This document shows positions 1-11,700 of a stretch of 64,000 nt of DNA, one piece after another. The stretch is from Euonymus europaeus. Lineage: Eukaryota > Streptophyta > Magnoliopsida > Celastrales > Celastraceae. Under the pieces are notes generated by a model. The model was given only the letters and a program-made list of their open reading frames with translations, was not told the origin of the DNA and ran no database searches. The stretch's first letter is position 1. Every line of letters starts with the position of its first letter. The stretch covers positions 15,794,022 through 15,858,021 of the forward strand of contig OY756967.1 in assembly GCA_963580455.1 (NCBI GenBank), read 5' to 3'. The position numbers and the translations under genes are program-made.

Positions 1-2
1 TT

Positions 3-1004
3 TCTGACGGTAATTTCATTATCCTCTTGCTATATGTTGACGACATGTTAATTGTTGGTCAAGATACTTCAAAGATTGATCAGTTGAAGAAGGAGCTCAA
101 CAAGTCTTTTGCTATGAAAGACTTAGGACCAGCAAAGCAAATACTTGGGATGAAAATTTCCAGAGATCGACAGAATAGAAAGTTGTGGTTATCTCAGGAA
201 CGGTACATTGAAAAGGTGTTGGAGAGGTTTCATATGAATAAAGCGAAACCAGTTTCCTCTCCACTCGCAAATCATTTCAAGCTAAGCTCTAGCCAAAGTC
301 CCAAAAGTGCAGAAGAAAAGGCTGAAATGAAGAAAGTACCTTACCAATCCGCAGTTGGTAGTTTGATGTATGCCATGGTTTGTACGAGACCAGATATTGC
401 TTATGCAGTTGGTGTGGTAAGTAGATTTCTTTCAAATCCTGGAAAAGAACATTGGGCAGCGGTGAAATGGATTCTCAGGTATCTCAGAGGTACTTCGAAT
501 GTTTGTTTATGTTTTGGCACTAATAAAACTGTGTTAGATGGTTTCACCGATGCAGACATGGCAGGGGATGTTGATTCCAGAAAATCAACTTCTGGGTACT
601 TAATTACTTTTGCTGGGGGAGCAGTGTCATGGCAGTCAAGGCTACAAAAATGTGTAGCATTATCAACCACTGAGGCTGAGTACATTGCAGTTACTGAAGG
701 TTGCAAAGAAATGTTGTGGTTGAAAAAATTCCTACATGAGTTAGGAATGTTGCAAGAGAAGTATGTCATTTATTGTGACAGTCAGAGTGCTATTCATCTG
801 TGTAAGAATCCGACTTTTCACTCAAGGTCAAAACATATTGATGTAAGATATCACTGGATACGTGATATTCTTGATCAGAAACTTCTACAGTTAGAGAAAG
901 TGCACACAGATGATAATGGATCTGATATGTTGACCAAGGCGTTACCGCGGGAAAAGCTCCAAGTTTGCAAAAGCATCGCAGGCTTGGTGAAGCCTCCAAT
1001 GTGA
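3..1004 (+). CDS. Ty1/copia pol, C-terminal part (reverse transcriptase end and RNase H), partial at the window edge
   Basis: The open frame enters from the left edge and ends at a TGA at 1002-1004. It encodes the C-terminal third of a copia polyprotein, whose products copy element RNA into cDNA inside cytoplasmic particles. The RT catalytic YVDD is at residues 11-14. The RNase H part shows FTDADMAGD, then SRKSTSGY, ALSTTEAEYIA, YCDSQSAIHL and SKHIDVRYHW, all typical of the TNT1/Tork-like branch. There is no internal stop, so this end of the element looks coding-competent; gag, protease, integrase and most of RT lie outside the window. A polypurine tract and 3' LTR follow directly, confirming plus-strand orientation. 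Lineage assignment is from remembered family motifs. Confidence 0.95.
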   Translation, partial: SDGNFIILLLYVDDMLIVGQDTSKIDQLKKELNKSFAMKDLGPAKQILGMKISRDRQNRKLWLSQERYIEKVLERFHMNKAKPVSSPLANHFKLSSSQSPKSAEEKAEMKKVPYQSAVGSLMYAMVCTRPDIAYAVGVVSRFLSNPGKEHWAAVKWILRYLRGTSNVCLCFGTNKTVLDGFTDADMAGDVDSRKSTSGYLITFAGGAVSWQSRLQKCVALSTTEAEYIAVTEGCKEMLWLKKFLHELGMLQEKYVIYCDSQSAIHLCKNPTFHSRSKHIDVRYHWIRDILDQKLLQLEKVHTDDNGSDMLTKALPREKLQVCKSIAGLVKPPM

Positions 1005-1136
1005 AAGAAGAGATTCGTTGGTCCACTTTTATGGTGGGGTGGTACCTACACGAGAGAGTTACACCGTCATAAAAAAATATAAAAAAAAATGATCCGTGGC
1101 TAGCAGAGTTACAGACTTGCTGCATTTTCCCACATG

Positions 1137-1154
1137 AGGTTGTAGGGGGAGATT
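1137..1154 (+). promoter_or_regulatory. Polypurine tract of the copia element
   Basis: A purine run (GTAGGGGGAGATT) lies directly before the TG that opens the LTR, about 130 bp after the pol stop. In LTR retrotransposons this RNase H-resistant tract primes plus-strand DNA synthesis. Position and composition fit. Confidence 0.8.
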
Positions 1155-1793
1155 TGTTAGGTAAATATACACCTCATGTGGTATATTCTACATTTCACAT
1201 TGGTAGTCATTTTTGGTGGATGGAACTTGTAAAATGTCAAGAATGGTGGATAGTTGGTTTGGCAAGTTAGGCAAATTCCAATTTGCATTTCACCTATAAA
1301 TAGATGTGCAATTCATTGTAATTGATACAACACAAGTGAAAGGAAGAGAGAAAAACTTGAGAGAGTTTTAGAGAGTACCTGCAAAGTGTAGTTTCTTGCA
1401 GAGAGTTGTTCCTGCATTGTGTTCTTGCAGAGTGAGAGAGTGATACACTCTATTGTATTCTGTAGTGGTGTGTACTACGGAAGGTTGTTGTACCCATTAT
1501 TTTAATAGTGGAAGTTTTTAGCTGGACTAAGGTCCCGTGGTTTTTCCCTGTGAAGGGTTTTCCACGTAAAAATTCTGGTGCGGTTATTGTTGGTTCCTCG
1601 GTCTACTTATCGATCAAGTAAGTTGTTATGATATATTGTGCTATTAATTGCATGTCTAGGAAAATTCTGTCTAAGGAGATTGGTATTTAAGTGGACCAGT
1701 GTGTCCCTCCAATCTTTCCTGGGAATTTACCTGGTGTAATTAGTGGTATAATTATTCATATACTCTTCACTTGTATCGCTTCATTTCTCAACA
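1155..1793 (+). repeat. 3' LTR of the copia element
   Basis: About 639 bp, opening TGTTAGGTAAAT after the polypurine tract and closing CTCAACA. The TG...CA ends, the TATA box near 1294 and the pyrimidine/GAG-rich leader after it fit an LTR with U3-R-U5. The next five bases (ATATT) would be one target-site copy; the other is outside the window. Confidence 0.82.
1294..1302 (+). promoter_or_regulatory. TATA box in the copia LTR
   Basis: CTATAAATA lies about 140 bp into the LTR, before a GAGAGA-rich stretch. This is the usual place for the U3/R promoter. Inferred from sequence only. Confidence 0.6.
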
Positions 1794-2093
1794 ATATTGT
1801 CATTTAGAATTTCACGTAGATGGGCTTGATGATCATATTTTTGGCGAAGGTCATAAGTACTGCTACTATATAGTTTTCTATTTATACAAATCTATATCAA
1901 GAAACAGTGAGAGGACATGCAGTTGATTGAAACTTAATGTAAGAATTGACGATGTTGTTTATTAATCTTGACAGTTCTCTTGATCATGGAAATGCATTGA
2001 CTAAAACAGAACTGTTGGGACATAAAATCTTCAATGGTATACTTGACTAGGTAAATGTCCATTTCCTTCCATTCCTAATTGAGTGTACTCTTT
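1794..2093. other. Non-coding stretch between copia LTR and beta-galactosidase fragment
   Basis: No convincing ORF or repeat. Because the next segment looks like gene exons with introns, this may be intronic or degraded upstream gene sequence into which the copia element inserted; splice-like sites occur but no exon could be assigned. Confidence 0.3.
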
Positions 2094-2297
2094 AGGGACT
2101 TGACACAATGCTTCACGTACACAGGGATGGCCTCATAGTTCATGCTTTTCTAAACGGAAAACACATTGGTAAATAATGCAGTTTTGTTAGTTAGGATGAA
2201 AATATAGTCTAGATTATTTCATGATTGACACAAAGGCTAACTTGAACATTGGAGCCAATGAAGTAGTTTTGTTTAGTGTCACTACTGGATTGACTGT
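2094..2297 (+). pseudogene. Beta-galactosidase-like gene fragment (two exon-like blocks)
   Basis: Between an AG acceptor at 2094-2095 and a GT donor at 2169-2170, the frame reads GLDTMLHVHRDGLIVHAFLNGKHIG. A second block ending at a GTAAG near 2296 reads YFMIDTKANLNIGANEVVLF and then SVTTGLT. Plant glycoside hydrolase family 35 beta-galactosidases carry the same two strings in this order (HVFVNG near the jelly-roll domain, then NLxxGxNxISLLSVxVGL), on separate exons. Those enzymes act on cell-wall galactans. The catalytic domain is absent, there is a stop just upstream in the second block, and downstream the sequence runs into retroelement DNA, so this is a relic. Family call is from memory of the motifs; no alignment was run. 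Confidence 0.5.
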
Positions 2298-2339
2298 AAG
2301 CGCTGCTACATTGCAAATAGTTCACATTGAAGCTGATGT

Positions 2340-2689
2340 GTTTGAGAGGCGGAAGCAACAATAAAGAACACAACAATGGGTTTTAGAAAACCTCTCAACT
2401 TCTTCTTCCAAATAGCACTAAGAGGCAAGGGTTTTCAAAAGGCCCTTAAATAGTCTTATAAATAAAACCCAATAAAAATAAACATGAAGAAAATAATAGA
2501 AACTTGAGCCGATAAAAAGTTGAAAAACATTCGTTCATCATCTGCGAAAAATTCACAAAGGGCGCTTAGGCGCCCTAGCTACTTCAATGAAGTGGATCGC
2601 CACTGCCCTAGGCACAGCTACCAGCACCCGCTAAGGACAGTGGGGCGAAAAAATGATCATAAACACTATGGTGAGTAGAAGTAGAAATG
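2340..2689 (-). repeat. Probable 3' LTR/UTR remnant of the minus-strand gypsy element
   Basis: It lies where the 3' LTR of the adjacent minus-strand gypsy pol should be. On the minus strand there is a TATTTATAAG promoter-like box near 2457-2466 followed by a leader. A GCGCTTAGGCGCC palindrome-like motif sits near 2561. LTR edges could not be fixed. Confidence 0.35.
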
Positions 2690-5124
2690 ACACCTATTAG
2701 ACCCTCAATGTTATCACCAACAATAGGAAAAGTATTCGGGGAGGGAAAAGAGATAGGAGGGACGAAATCACCCACATATGGAGATAGATCTGCAACATTA
2801 AAAGATCAGAATGGATCTGTCATAACGCTGCATTTGCAACTTAGAAAACCCCGGGCCATGCCGCTCTTTATGCAAATAAACAATAGCAAGATCACCCACA
2901 TGGAAAGTCACAAGCTTGTGGTCCACATCAGCATGAGATTTATAAGAAGCATAGGCCTTCTCCAAATGACATCGCAAATATTTATGCAAAGCTTTGGCAT
3001 GAGTAGCAAAATCGGTGGTAGATGCACACAGTAGAATAATGGGAATGGGAATGGGAATGGGATTTGGGGGGGTGGGGCTGGCCGGGCGGGCGGGCTAGGT
3101 GGGGCTCGGGGTGTGTGGTGGGCGGGAGCCACATATCTGTAATCATCTGTAGAGAGATGTCATTAACAACTTGGAAAAGAGTGTAAGCAGTAGAGCAATT
3201 CATTGAATTGTTAAAAGCAAACTTGGCTTGAGTGACGAAAAACTCAAGTCTTCGATTTATCACCAACCAAACATCGCAATAAATCACCCAAGCTCCTATT
3301 GTCCACCTTCGTTTGGCTGTCGATTTGGGCATGAAAAATCATATAGAATTGCAAAGAGCAGTCAAACAATCACCAAAGAGCCCTCCAAAAAAAAGCTAGT
3401 GAACTTGACATCTCGATCGGATGTGATAGAACGTGGCACTCTATAAAGACGCACAATTTCCCGAAAATAATGATGAGCAATACGAGAAGCATCATAAGTC
3501 TTAGAGCAAGGGATAAAGTGGGCCATCTTGGAAAATTGATCCATACCTTGCGAAGTCCGCAGTAAGCCAAATGCAAAATCCATGGACACATCAAGCCAAG
3601 GTTTGTTCTGAATGGCCAAAGGAGTATAAAGACGCGCATTAGTGTGCTTTCCTTTGGCCTTTTGGCATACATAGCAACGTGCCACATATTTTTCGATATC
3701 CTTTCATAAAGTTAGCCAAAAATAGTTTCTCAAATAATAGTAAGGGTCTTGAGAATACCAAAGTGCCCAAATAACCCCCCGCATGCAACTCAGGCAAACA
3801 GGAATACACAATTGTTGCCCATGAAAAAGGGAACCATCATGAATGAGATAATCACCGGAAACACCTTGATATGCTTCACAATTATCCCAAATAGAACCAA
3901 AAGAAGGTCCGTCACATAAAGAGGCTTAATCTCATAAAAAACAAATATACTGTCAAAAGTGCCCAATAAATGAACTCATCAATAAATGCACTCACCGACT
4001 CAAAGCATTGGCAACCTTGTTGTCTTTTCCTACTTGGAATTGAAAAAGAAAGGTGTAACGTTGCAAAAATGCAAACAACTTAGCATGACAACCACTAATC
4101 TTTTGTTGGAATTAATGAACCGCAATGCCTCAAGGTCTGACTTGATAACAAACTCTCTATGAATCAAATAATGGTTCCAATGCCGCAAAGCCTAAACCAC
4201 TACATACAGCTCCACATCCTAAGTAGAAAAATTCAATTTTGTGTCATCAAGCTTTTGGGTAAAGAAAGCTACCGAGCGTCGATTTTGACTTAATACTACA
4301 CCAATGCCTAATTTACTAGCATCATAAATCACTTCAAATAATTGCGAAAAATCCGACAAAGCTAGAACCGGTGTTGTAATGATCTTCTCCTTGATTAATT
4401 GAAAATCACACTCAGCCTCTGAAGTACATACAAAAGACCCATACCTCATACAATTTCTAATAGGAGTAACAATAGAGCTAAGTCACGAATGAACCATTAG
4501 TAAAAAGTCCATGAATGCTTCTTACATGGGTAATAGATGTAGGAGTGGGCGACTCTATAATGGCCTTCACTTTTGACTCATCCACCTCAACCCCATGCGT
4601 CGACACCGCAAAGCCCAAGGAAATCACCGAATGAACCAAGAACGCTCACTTTGTGAGATGCAAATACAAGTTAACCTCACCAAGACACCCAAAATAATAG
4701 ACAAATGCTCAATATGCTCAGATTCAGAAGCACTATAAATAAGAATGTCATCAAAATAAAAATAAAAAACCATAAATGTGCCCATATAAGGCCTTAGGAC
4801 TTGGGTCATCAATCTCATGAAGGTAGAAGGAGCATTAGAAAACCCAAAAGGCATTACCAACCATTCATATAAGCCATCCTTCATCTCCAAGGACATCTTC
4901 CATTCATCTCCGGGTCTTGTCTGGATTTGGAGGTAGCCACTCCTCAAATCAAGCTTGTAATTAAAAAATACTAGCCCCATGTAAAGAATCAACATATCCT
5001 CCAAACACGAGATAGGAAAACGATACTTCATGGTGATTTTGTTGATACCTCGACTATCCACATACATGCGCCAACTACCATCATTCTTTGCAGTCAACAA
5101 AGTAGGTACTGAACAAGAAGACAT
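2690..5124 (-). pseudogene. Degenerate Ty3/gypsy pol (RT, RNase H, integrase)
   Basis: Read on the minus strand, blocks occur in normal gypsy pol order. RT is at 5142-4624 with [33 protein letters not shown] and the catalytic FDDILIYS. RNase H is at 4449-4219 with SDFSQLFEVIYDASKLGIG and VLSQNRRSVAFFTQKL. The integrase core is at 3685-3362 (DQFSKMAHFIPCSKTYDASR, VPRSITSDRDVKF). The integrase C-terminal region lies at 2989-2690, with VGDLAIVYLHKERHGPGFSK and FNVADLSPYVG. Several frameshifts and stops separate the blocks, and everything upstream of RT is missing where an LTR-like block interrupts it at about 5125. The motifs suggest a chromovirus-type (CRM/Reina-like) lineage, a family-level inference. 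Confidence 0.88.
3041..3131. repeat. (GGGAAT)n and G-rich low-complexity insertion
   Basis: GGGAAT is repeated about three times, followed by a run of G-tracts (GGGGGGGTGGGG, GGGCGGGCGGG, GGTGGGGC). It interrupts the degenerate integrase, which continues on both sides. The G-tracts are of a kind able to form a G-quadruplex. Confidence 0.75.
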
Positions 5125-6893
5125 GACGAACCTAGCAAACACAAGAAGGGGGATTGAATTGTGTTACTAAATTCTAATCAAGATTTATTTATTTATATTT
5201 TATTCATTTTTTATTTTTACAACAATCAATAAACTCACAAGATATGAAACAAATAAACTTAACAAATAATGCAAGAAATTAAAGCACATAAAAATGAAAG
5301 AATAAAAAGCAAATAAAAGTAAAGAACACAACCAATGTATAGTGGTTCGGAGCTCTGTCCGACATCCACTCCCTAAGCACCTTGCTTAGGCTTACCAAAT
5401 CCACTAGAAACGAAGATTTTGAACAAGTTCACCTTCAACTTTTACAAACCGGGTTTCACAAGATCACCCTCAACTTATCACAAGTGATTTTTGAAGTTAA
5501 CCAAAAACTTTCTCACATGAACAAAGTTTTTTTTTTTTGATAAGCCACAGATATATTCAAAAAAAAAGGAACAGTACAATAGGGCATCTTAGAGATGGCC
5601 TGAAAACAAGAACTCAAAACTCAAAGGACATGTCCTAAGAGCAGCAAAATTCACAAGAGAAAGTGTTACATTAAAATAAAAAACAAAACAACCCTCAGAG
5701 AAATCAGAGTTAATTGATGTTATGGGGATTGAAAATAAAACAAGGACTTCTAAAGTAAGACCATATGAGAATTAAAGAGCAGCATTCTCATGTTTTTGTT
5801 GACTGCAAATAACAAGTCTCGCCGTAACAAGTCTCATCTGCTATCATTTGTTTTGCCATTTCACCAAAGGAATCCAAAGAGCTGTTATCATATACTGTTG
5901 AATGCTAGAAATTGCCTTCAATTGCAAGTAATCTTTACCAGTAAAATCAAGACATCTCAGTTTCAGAAACTTCGAAACACCTTTAGAGAGAGAAAGATTC
6001 CACCCATAAGATCTAGAGTAGTAATAGATGACCAAAGAAGGGAAAAAATAGTCCATTACAATCCTTTTTTTTTTAGCATCGAAGATAGAAAAAAACACAC
6101 GCGAAAAAAAAGATTTATGGAGAAGAAATTGCTGGAGGCACTCAGATGAATTTTGGATAAGAGAAAACATGACACGCATCAAATCCACACCACATAACGG
6201 CAGTAGGCCATCGCATACTAGCAGCTGGTGGTCGAAATTCTCACATTTTGGCAGATAAACAAAGGAAAAAACACGCACCATTTTTAAAATAGAGCTAAGA
6301 AATGAGATCCAGAAAAGAGAGAATTCGAAGATAAACTTTTGCTGGTAGAAGACCAAAGGCAAAAACATAGGAACAGAGGAAAAGAAAAACGAAAGAGCAG
6401 CAAAAATGAAACAAAAAAACCACAAGAAAGAAAAAATGAACAAAGTTACCCAAAAAGGGTTACACGTTTGGTTGTAGATTCCACTCAAGGTGTTTTGAAA
6501 TCAAAGTTTGGAAATGGAACTCTCTATAATATTTTTTAATCTCACTCACTGTTGTGATGAAGAATGACCAGAAGGCTTTTGCTTGATGTTGCTACAAAGA
6601 ATTTTGGAGAGAGAGAAAAAACACACGTATGAATATGAGTACTCTTCTTGTGTAGTGAATAGGTGTATTTATAGTGTCACGCCTAGGGTATGAACACACG
6701 TCTTCTCCCCAACGGCAACTTTCCTTCTCTTGAAATTCGGCAATCAATTATCAAAATATTGCTTCCATTGTTTCGGCAATCCGTCCCTTATTTACCTCAT
6801 TTAGTTTTGATAACTTGGCTTGAAAATCATTGATTAGAGTCGATGGTTTATGTGTTTCGGATGGTTATGAAAATTATTCTCAATTCTTAAACA
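5125..6893 (-). repeat. LTR-like block (possible solo LTR), split by a non-LTR insertion
   Basis: The block cuts the gypsy RT at TG 5125. On the minus strand it would open TGTTTAAGAATTGAG (6893), contain a TATAAATA box (6665-6672) and end near 5125 in a region reading CCCCCTTCTTGTGTT, reminiscent of plant copia LTR 3' ends. Without the 919 bp taken by the nested insertion and one target copy it is about 850 bp. No matching target-site duplication was found and the right edge is uncertain (it could extend to about 6957). Confidence 0.35.
5529..6435 (-). mobile_element. Non-LTR retroposon insertion with poly(A) on the minus strand
   Basis: The insertion begins (plus strand) with a T-run followed by GATAAGCCACAGATATATTC and is flanked by a perfect 12-bp direct repeat, ATGAACAAAGTT, at 5517-5528 and 6436-6447. 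A poly(A) tail plus a long target-site duplication is the hallmark of target-primed reverse transcription. The tail sits on the minus strand, so the element reads right to left. No endonuclease or RT motif is visible in the 907 bp. It is therefore either the 5'-truncated 3' end of a LINE, a SINE, or a retroposed cellular transcript. A 214-codon minus-strand frame runs through it and past its edge, but the sequence is hydrophobic, resembles nothing known to me and is probably chance. Confidence 0.75.
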
Positions 6894-7393
6894 AAAAAGT
6901 CAAAAGTGCATATAAGGTTTGTGTGACAAAACTACACTTGGGAGGCCCATTTATGCACTAATAGCCTTTTTTCCCCCTCTTAAAGCGCTTCTGGTAGTCA
7001 TTATTGAGCTCTTAATTCTGATTTTTATGTTAAAAAATCCATTTTTTTAAGAATTTAAGGTGCCATTTAGTTTACTTTTCTGTTTTATATTTTATTTATT
7101 TAATATCATTTTGTATTTTTTGTTTTGAGATTTAGTTTGGAGAATTCTGAAAATGTGTTTGGTTTGACATTGTTAAAAAATGTTTTTTAAAATGAAAAAC
7201 ACATTTAGTTTGCAGTTTCAAGATTATATTTTGTAAATAAATTTTGACGTTATATTTATCTTATTGATAAATAAAATGTTTTGGAAAACATAAAATCATA
7301 GTATGATGAGTGTTGTTTAAAGTCAAATTACATGAATAAAAAGTGGTACCCCACACTTATATAAGAAACGGAGAGGGTTTTGGTTCATGGGAA
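6894..7393. other. AT-rich non-coding DNA
   Basis: No ORF. Contains AT-rich sequence with related segments (TTTAGTTT near 7065 and 7130, ACATTTAGTTTGC near 7200) that may be a decayed MITE, but no terminal repeats or target duplication could be defined. Confidence 0.3.
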
Positions 7394-7960
7394 TTGTAAT
7401 CTACTAAATGTCTGGCCAAATACTATGTCAAAAAATGTCTACCTTGACATATTGTGTGTGACAATCTTTTCCATCACAAAGTATATGATAAAATATTGAT
7501 ATATTTTCTCTATCATAAATATTTATGACCGTGTTGTGACAGAATTATTTATTTCAAAATGATTTATGATGGAACAATGACATGACTTTTTCCATCATAA
7601 ACATTTATGATGGAAAAATGACATAATTTTTCTCCCATAAACATTTATCACGTAATAATGATAAAACTTTTATATCATAAATATTTATGATTGTTACTAG
7701 TAACCAAATATTAATATATTACATATTTATTTATTATTATTTTTCCAAATATTAATAAATTACATATTTATTTATTTTGTCTAATTGACTTAGTTTAAAA
7801 GACCTGAAGCGGCAACCCTAGAAACTTTGTACCTTCCTATATGAAAGCCTTGTTAGTTGTTACTACGTCTCTCGCAGACGCGCACTACGAGATTGGGAAA
7901 AAATCTCCTCCTCAAAACAACAATTCAAAGGAAGTGCGAGTGAGTTTGATGTAAGATTTT
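7394..7960 (+). mobile_element. CACTA-like left sub-terminal region (tentative)
   Basis: From about 7440 to 7690 short units recur in both orientations: TCATAAATATTTATGA, TTTATGATGGAAAAATGACA, CCATCATAAACATTTATG. Dense short direct and inverted units are typical of CACTA sub-terminal DNA, where the element's DNA-binding protein attaches. The candidate terminus CTACTAAATGTCTGGCC near 7394 is a poor match to CACTA ends, and a leader-like exon with a GTAAG donor follows near 7950. Matching right-end sequence may lie at about 14,975-15,212. Confidence 0.35.
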
Positions 7961-8395
7961 TCGTTTTGCTGACTATTAGGTTTGTTTTTCTCGATTATTT
8001 GTAATCTAAAATTAGAGGCTTGCAATTGATTTGATATGTACCCGCTCCATGTTTTCTTAGTTTATTTTTCAGACTGTTTCTTCAGTTTCGTTCAAGCTAA
8101 TTGTCATCTATATGGCGTTGAACCCTTCCATGAATGAGCCTCCTTGAGGAATTTACAATTATTGGTATAGAACTTTAGATTCCATTGCAATTAATTTTTT
8201 TTTCATCTAATTTTTTTATTTTGGTCATTTTGTTTTTAAATGTGCTGTTGTTATGAGAACATATCTCAGATTCATGTTAGACACTGTTCCAGACCAGCAT
8301 GAAGTTGATCTGACGGCAAGTCCTATCTCTGCTGCATTTTAGGGATTTAGTTCTGGTTTTGCTAATGCCTCAAGTCTGTAGAAGAAGAGTTCCCG
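7961..8395. other. Non-coding DNA before the second copia element
   Basis: AT-rich, no supported ORF. It could be intron and exon sequence of the tentative CACTA element; nothing more can be assigned. Confidence 0.3.
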
Positions 8396-8729
8396 TGTTG
8401 GTCAAAACGCACACTTCACTTATCAATTTTAAGTGAAACGGTGCACTTTATGTTTTGGCTGATATGGTACACTTTGCACCTTGTTTCAATTGTCTTAAAA
8501 ACTTTTGTTTATTTTATTTATTTTTGGTCACATCATTGTGACCGTTGTCTCCATTCAAGGCCACATGTATTTATATTGTTGTTTGACTTCTTTTTGAATA
8601 ACAAGCAATAATGCATCTCTCTCTCTTCTTCCCTGGTTCTACTTCTTCTTCTACCTCTGTCTGATCTTCTACCTTCATTTTCTTGATCTTCTTTATCTGC
8701 AAATATATTCCAAATTACAATAAATAACA
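8396..8729 (+). repeat. 5' LTR of the second copia element
   Basis: About 334 bp, opening TGTTGGTCAAAACGC and closing AAATAACA directly against a primer-binding site. It contains TATTTATA near 8568 and a CT-rich leader. The left edge rests on the TG dinucleotide and typical short copia LTR length; no second copy exists to confirm it, because the 3' end of the element is missing. Confidence 0.65.
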
Positions 8730-11700
8730 TGGTATCGGAGGCATCGACTCCTTTAACTGTGGACTCATCAGAATTTTTGAGAATTACACAAGCTCTAAAT
8801 GATGCAAACAATATCATTAGAGGTCTACAAAATTTACCTCAGGTTACTACTGCTGCCGGCACTTCAAATGCACCTTTGCTTAATAACCCTCCATCTTTCG
8901 TTCGCTCTTTCCCCACTCTTTATTCTGCTCCTCCTCTTTTGCCTACTCCAGTTCTTCAAACCAATCCACCTGCACCTCCTCTTCTGCCTACTCCAGTTCT
9001 TCAAACCAATCCACCTGCACCAACCGTAGTAGTCAACAAACCAATCAATCCTTATGCCAGCCCCTATAATTTTGTCACAAGTGATTTTTCTATCACTAAG
9101 CTTGACACGCTTGAGCTCACTGGTCCAAATTTTCATCTTTGGAGCTCAAATTTTCAAACTGCTCTTAAAGCCAGGAACAAGCTGGGTTTCGTCAATGGAA
9201 CTCTCACCATTCCTCCTATGGAAGATGAGAATTTCCAACTCTGGATTCAAGCAGACAGCTTGATAAAATCGTGGATAACGAACTGTATTTCCTCACAAGT
9301 TCTATCTAGCATTCACACCACTGGATCTGCAGCTGAGATCTGGGCACAACTAAAAGGGAGGTATTATGTTGTTAATGCAGCCAGAGTGTTCGAAATTTGC
9401 AGATCCATAGCAACTATTAAGCAACAACAACAAACAGTTACTGATTACTATTGCAAAATCAAGGCTCTATGGGAAGAACTAGAAGGCTATCGCAAAGTTC
9501 GACTATGCAAATGTGGCACTGAATGTGAATGCTACAAAGATAATATTGAAACACATCAAGAGCAGCATTTGATACAATTTTTAATGGGATTGAATGATTC
9601 CTACAGCTCAGTTAGTAGCCAACTCTTGCTCATGTCTCCTTTGCCTGACATGGACAAAGCTCTTAATGCTATTCTACAAGAAGAAAGAAAGCAAATCATC
9701 ACAACTGCTTCTACTCCATCAGATCAAGCTTTTGCTATGGCTGTTCAAAAGTTTGCTCAATCTAATCAAGGTCAGAACAACAGGCCAAGCTATAAGAACA
9801 ACAACAATAACAAGGATGGAGATAGATCAAAATCTCAGCAAGGAAATAGGAACAATTTATTTTGCACTCACTGCAAGATGACCAACCACACGGTTGACAA
9901 ATGCTTCAGAATTCATGGTTTTCCCAACAATAACAAAAAGAGGTTCAAATCAAACTATGGGAATTCCAAAGCACACTCAGCAAACCAAGTGAAAAGTATT
10001 GCTTCAAATCAGTCTGTGGAGTTCACCAATGATCAGTATCAGCAGATTATATCTTTCCTCAAAACCAAGACATCTCAGTCTGAAGAAACCTCCACTCAAC
10101 AGAACCATATGGCCTCTGTTTCTGCAGTGGCAAGTAACATCAATTCTAATTTTTTAAAAAATATTTGCAAATGGATTATTGATAGTGGTGCTTCTGATCA
10201 TGTAGTATGTGAAATGCATTTGCTTGACACATCATACCCAGTTTCAAGTGCATATGTTTCTCTCCCAAATGGAGAGAAACATCCTATAACACACATAGGC
10301 ACAGTCAAACTAGATACTATGACTCTTAACAATGTCCTGTGTGTCCCAAGTTTTAAATTTAATCTTATTTTTGTTAGTAAAATAACAGAAGATGAAAAAT
10401 ATGCAATAATATTCACAAAAAATACATGTGAATTGCAGGAAATTATCACCTGCAAGAAGGCTGGGATGGGAATGAAGTTTAAGAGCCTCTATTTGCTAAG
10501 TCAGAAACAAGGAAGACACTTAGATTATCCAGTTAGTGTGAATTTTGTAACTAGTGCTAGAACATGGCACCTGAGGCTTGGACACCCCTCTGATGCAGTG
10601 TCCAAACTCTTGTCTCTACCTTGTAGGAAGGATAATCATATGTGTAATGAATGTCATTTGGGAAAAATGAAAAGGATACCTTTCTCTATTAGTCTTACTC
10701 AATCCAAACAATGTTTTGACTTAATTCATGTAGATATTTGGGGACCTAATCCCATTGAATCATTAGATGGTTTTAAATATTTTGTCACTATTGTTGATGA
10801 CTTCTCAAGAATGACATGGATTTTTTTAATGAAATCCAAAGATTGCACTAGACAACACCTCACAAACTTCATTACATATGTGAAAACTCAGTTTCACACA
10901 ACACCTAAAGTTATTAGGACTGACAATGGCAAAGAATTTCTCATGCCAGAATATTATGCACAAGAGGGTATCATACATCAAAAAACATGCATTCACACAC
11001 CCCAACAAAATGGGGTTGTTGAAAGAAAACATCAACACATTCTAAATACTGCAAGAACTATTAGAATTCAAAGTGGTCTTGATGATAAATTTTGGTCTTA
11101 TTGTGTTAGAACTGCTGTATTTCTAATTAATAGATTACCCACTAAAGTACTAAACAAAATCACTCCTTATCAAATATTATATAACAAGGAGGTTGACTAT
11201 AGTTATCTTAGAGTATTTGGATGCTTTTGTCTTGCTAAAGATAATAGACCTAAAGCTTCAAAATTTCAACCTAGAGCTATCCCTTGCATTTTCTTAGGAT
11301 ACCCCTATGGAGTCAAAGGTTATCAATTACTAAACTTATAAACACAAGAAATATTCATTTCTAGAGATGTAGTTTTTAAGGAAACTGAGTTCCCTCTAAA
11401 AAATACTGATACAATTAATAACATTGTTCCAGATTCTGCCCTGACTTCAAATCAGGACAGAATTGTAGATCTTCCAGCACATGATAATACCACAAATACT
11501 CTTCCTACTAGAAATAGAAAGAGACCTACATACCTATCAGACTACTATTGTGATTCAACACTAAATTCTGCCATCATTGATTCCACACATCTGCATCATC
11601 ATTCTCTATCACATGCATCTTTTATTGCTTCAATTTGCAAGGTTCCAGAACCTGTAAAATACCAAGATGCATTGAAAGATGATAAATGGTGTGAGGCTAT

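Noticed and set aside
5844..6488. 214-codon minus-strand ORF
   Set aside because: Crosses the boundary of the retroposon into its target duplication and flank, so it cannot be the insert's own gene; hydrophobic, no motif.
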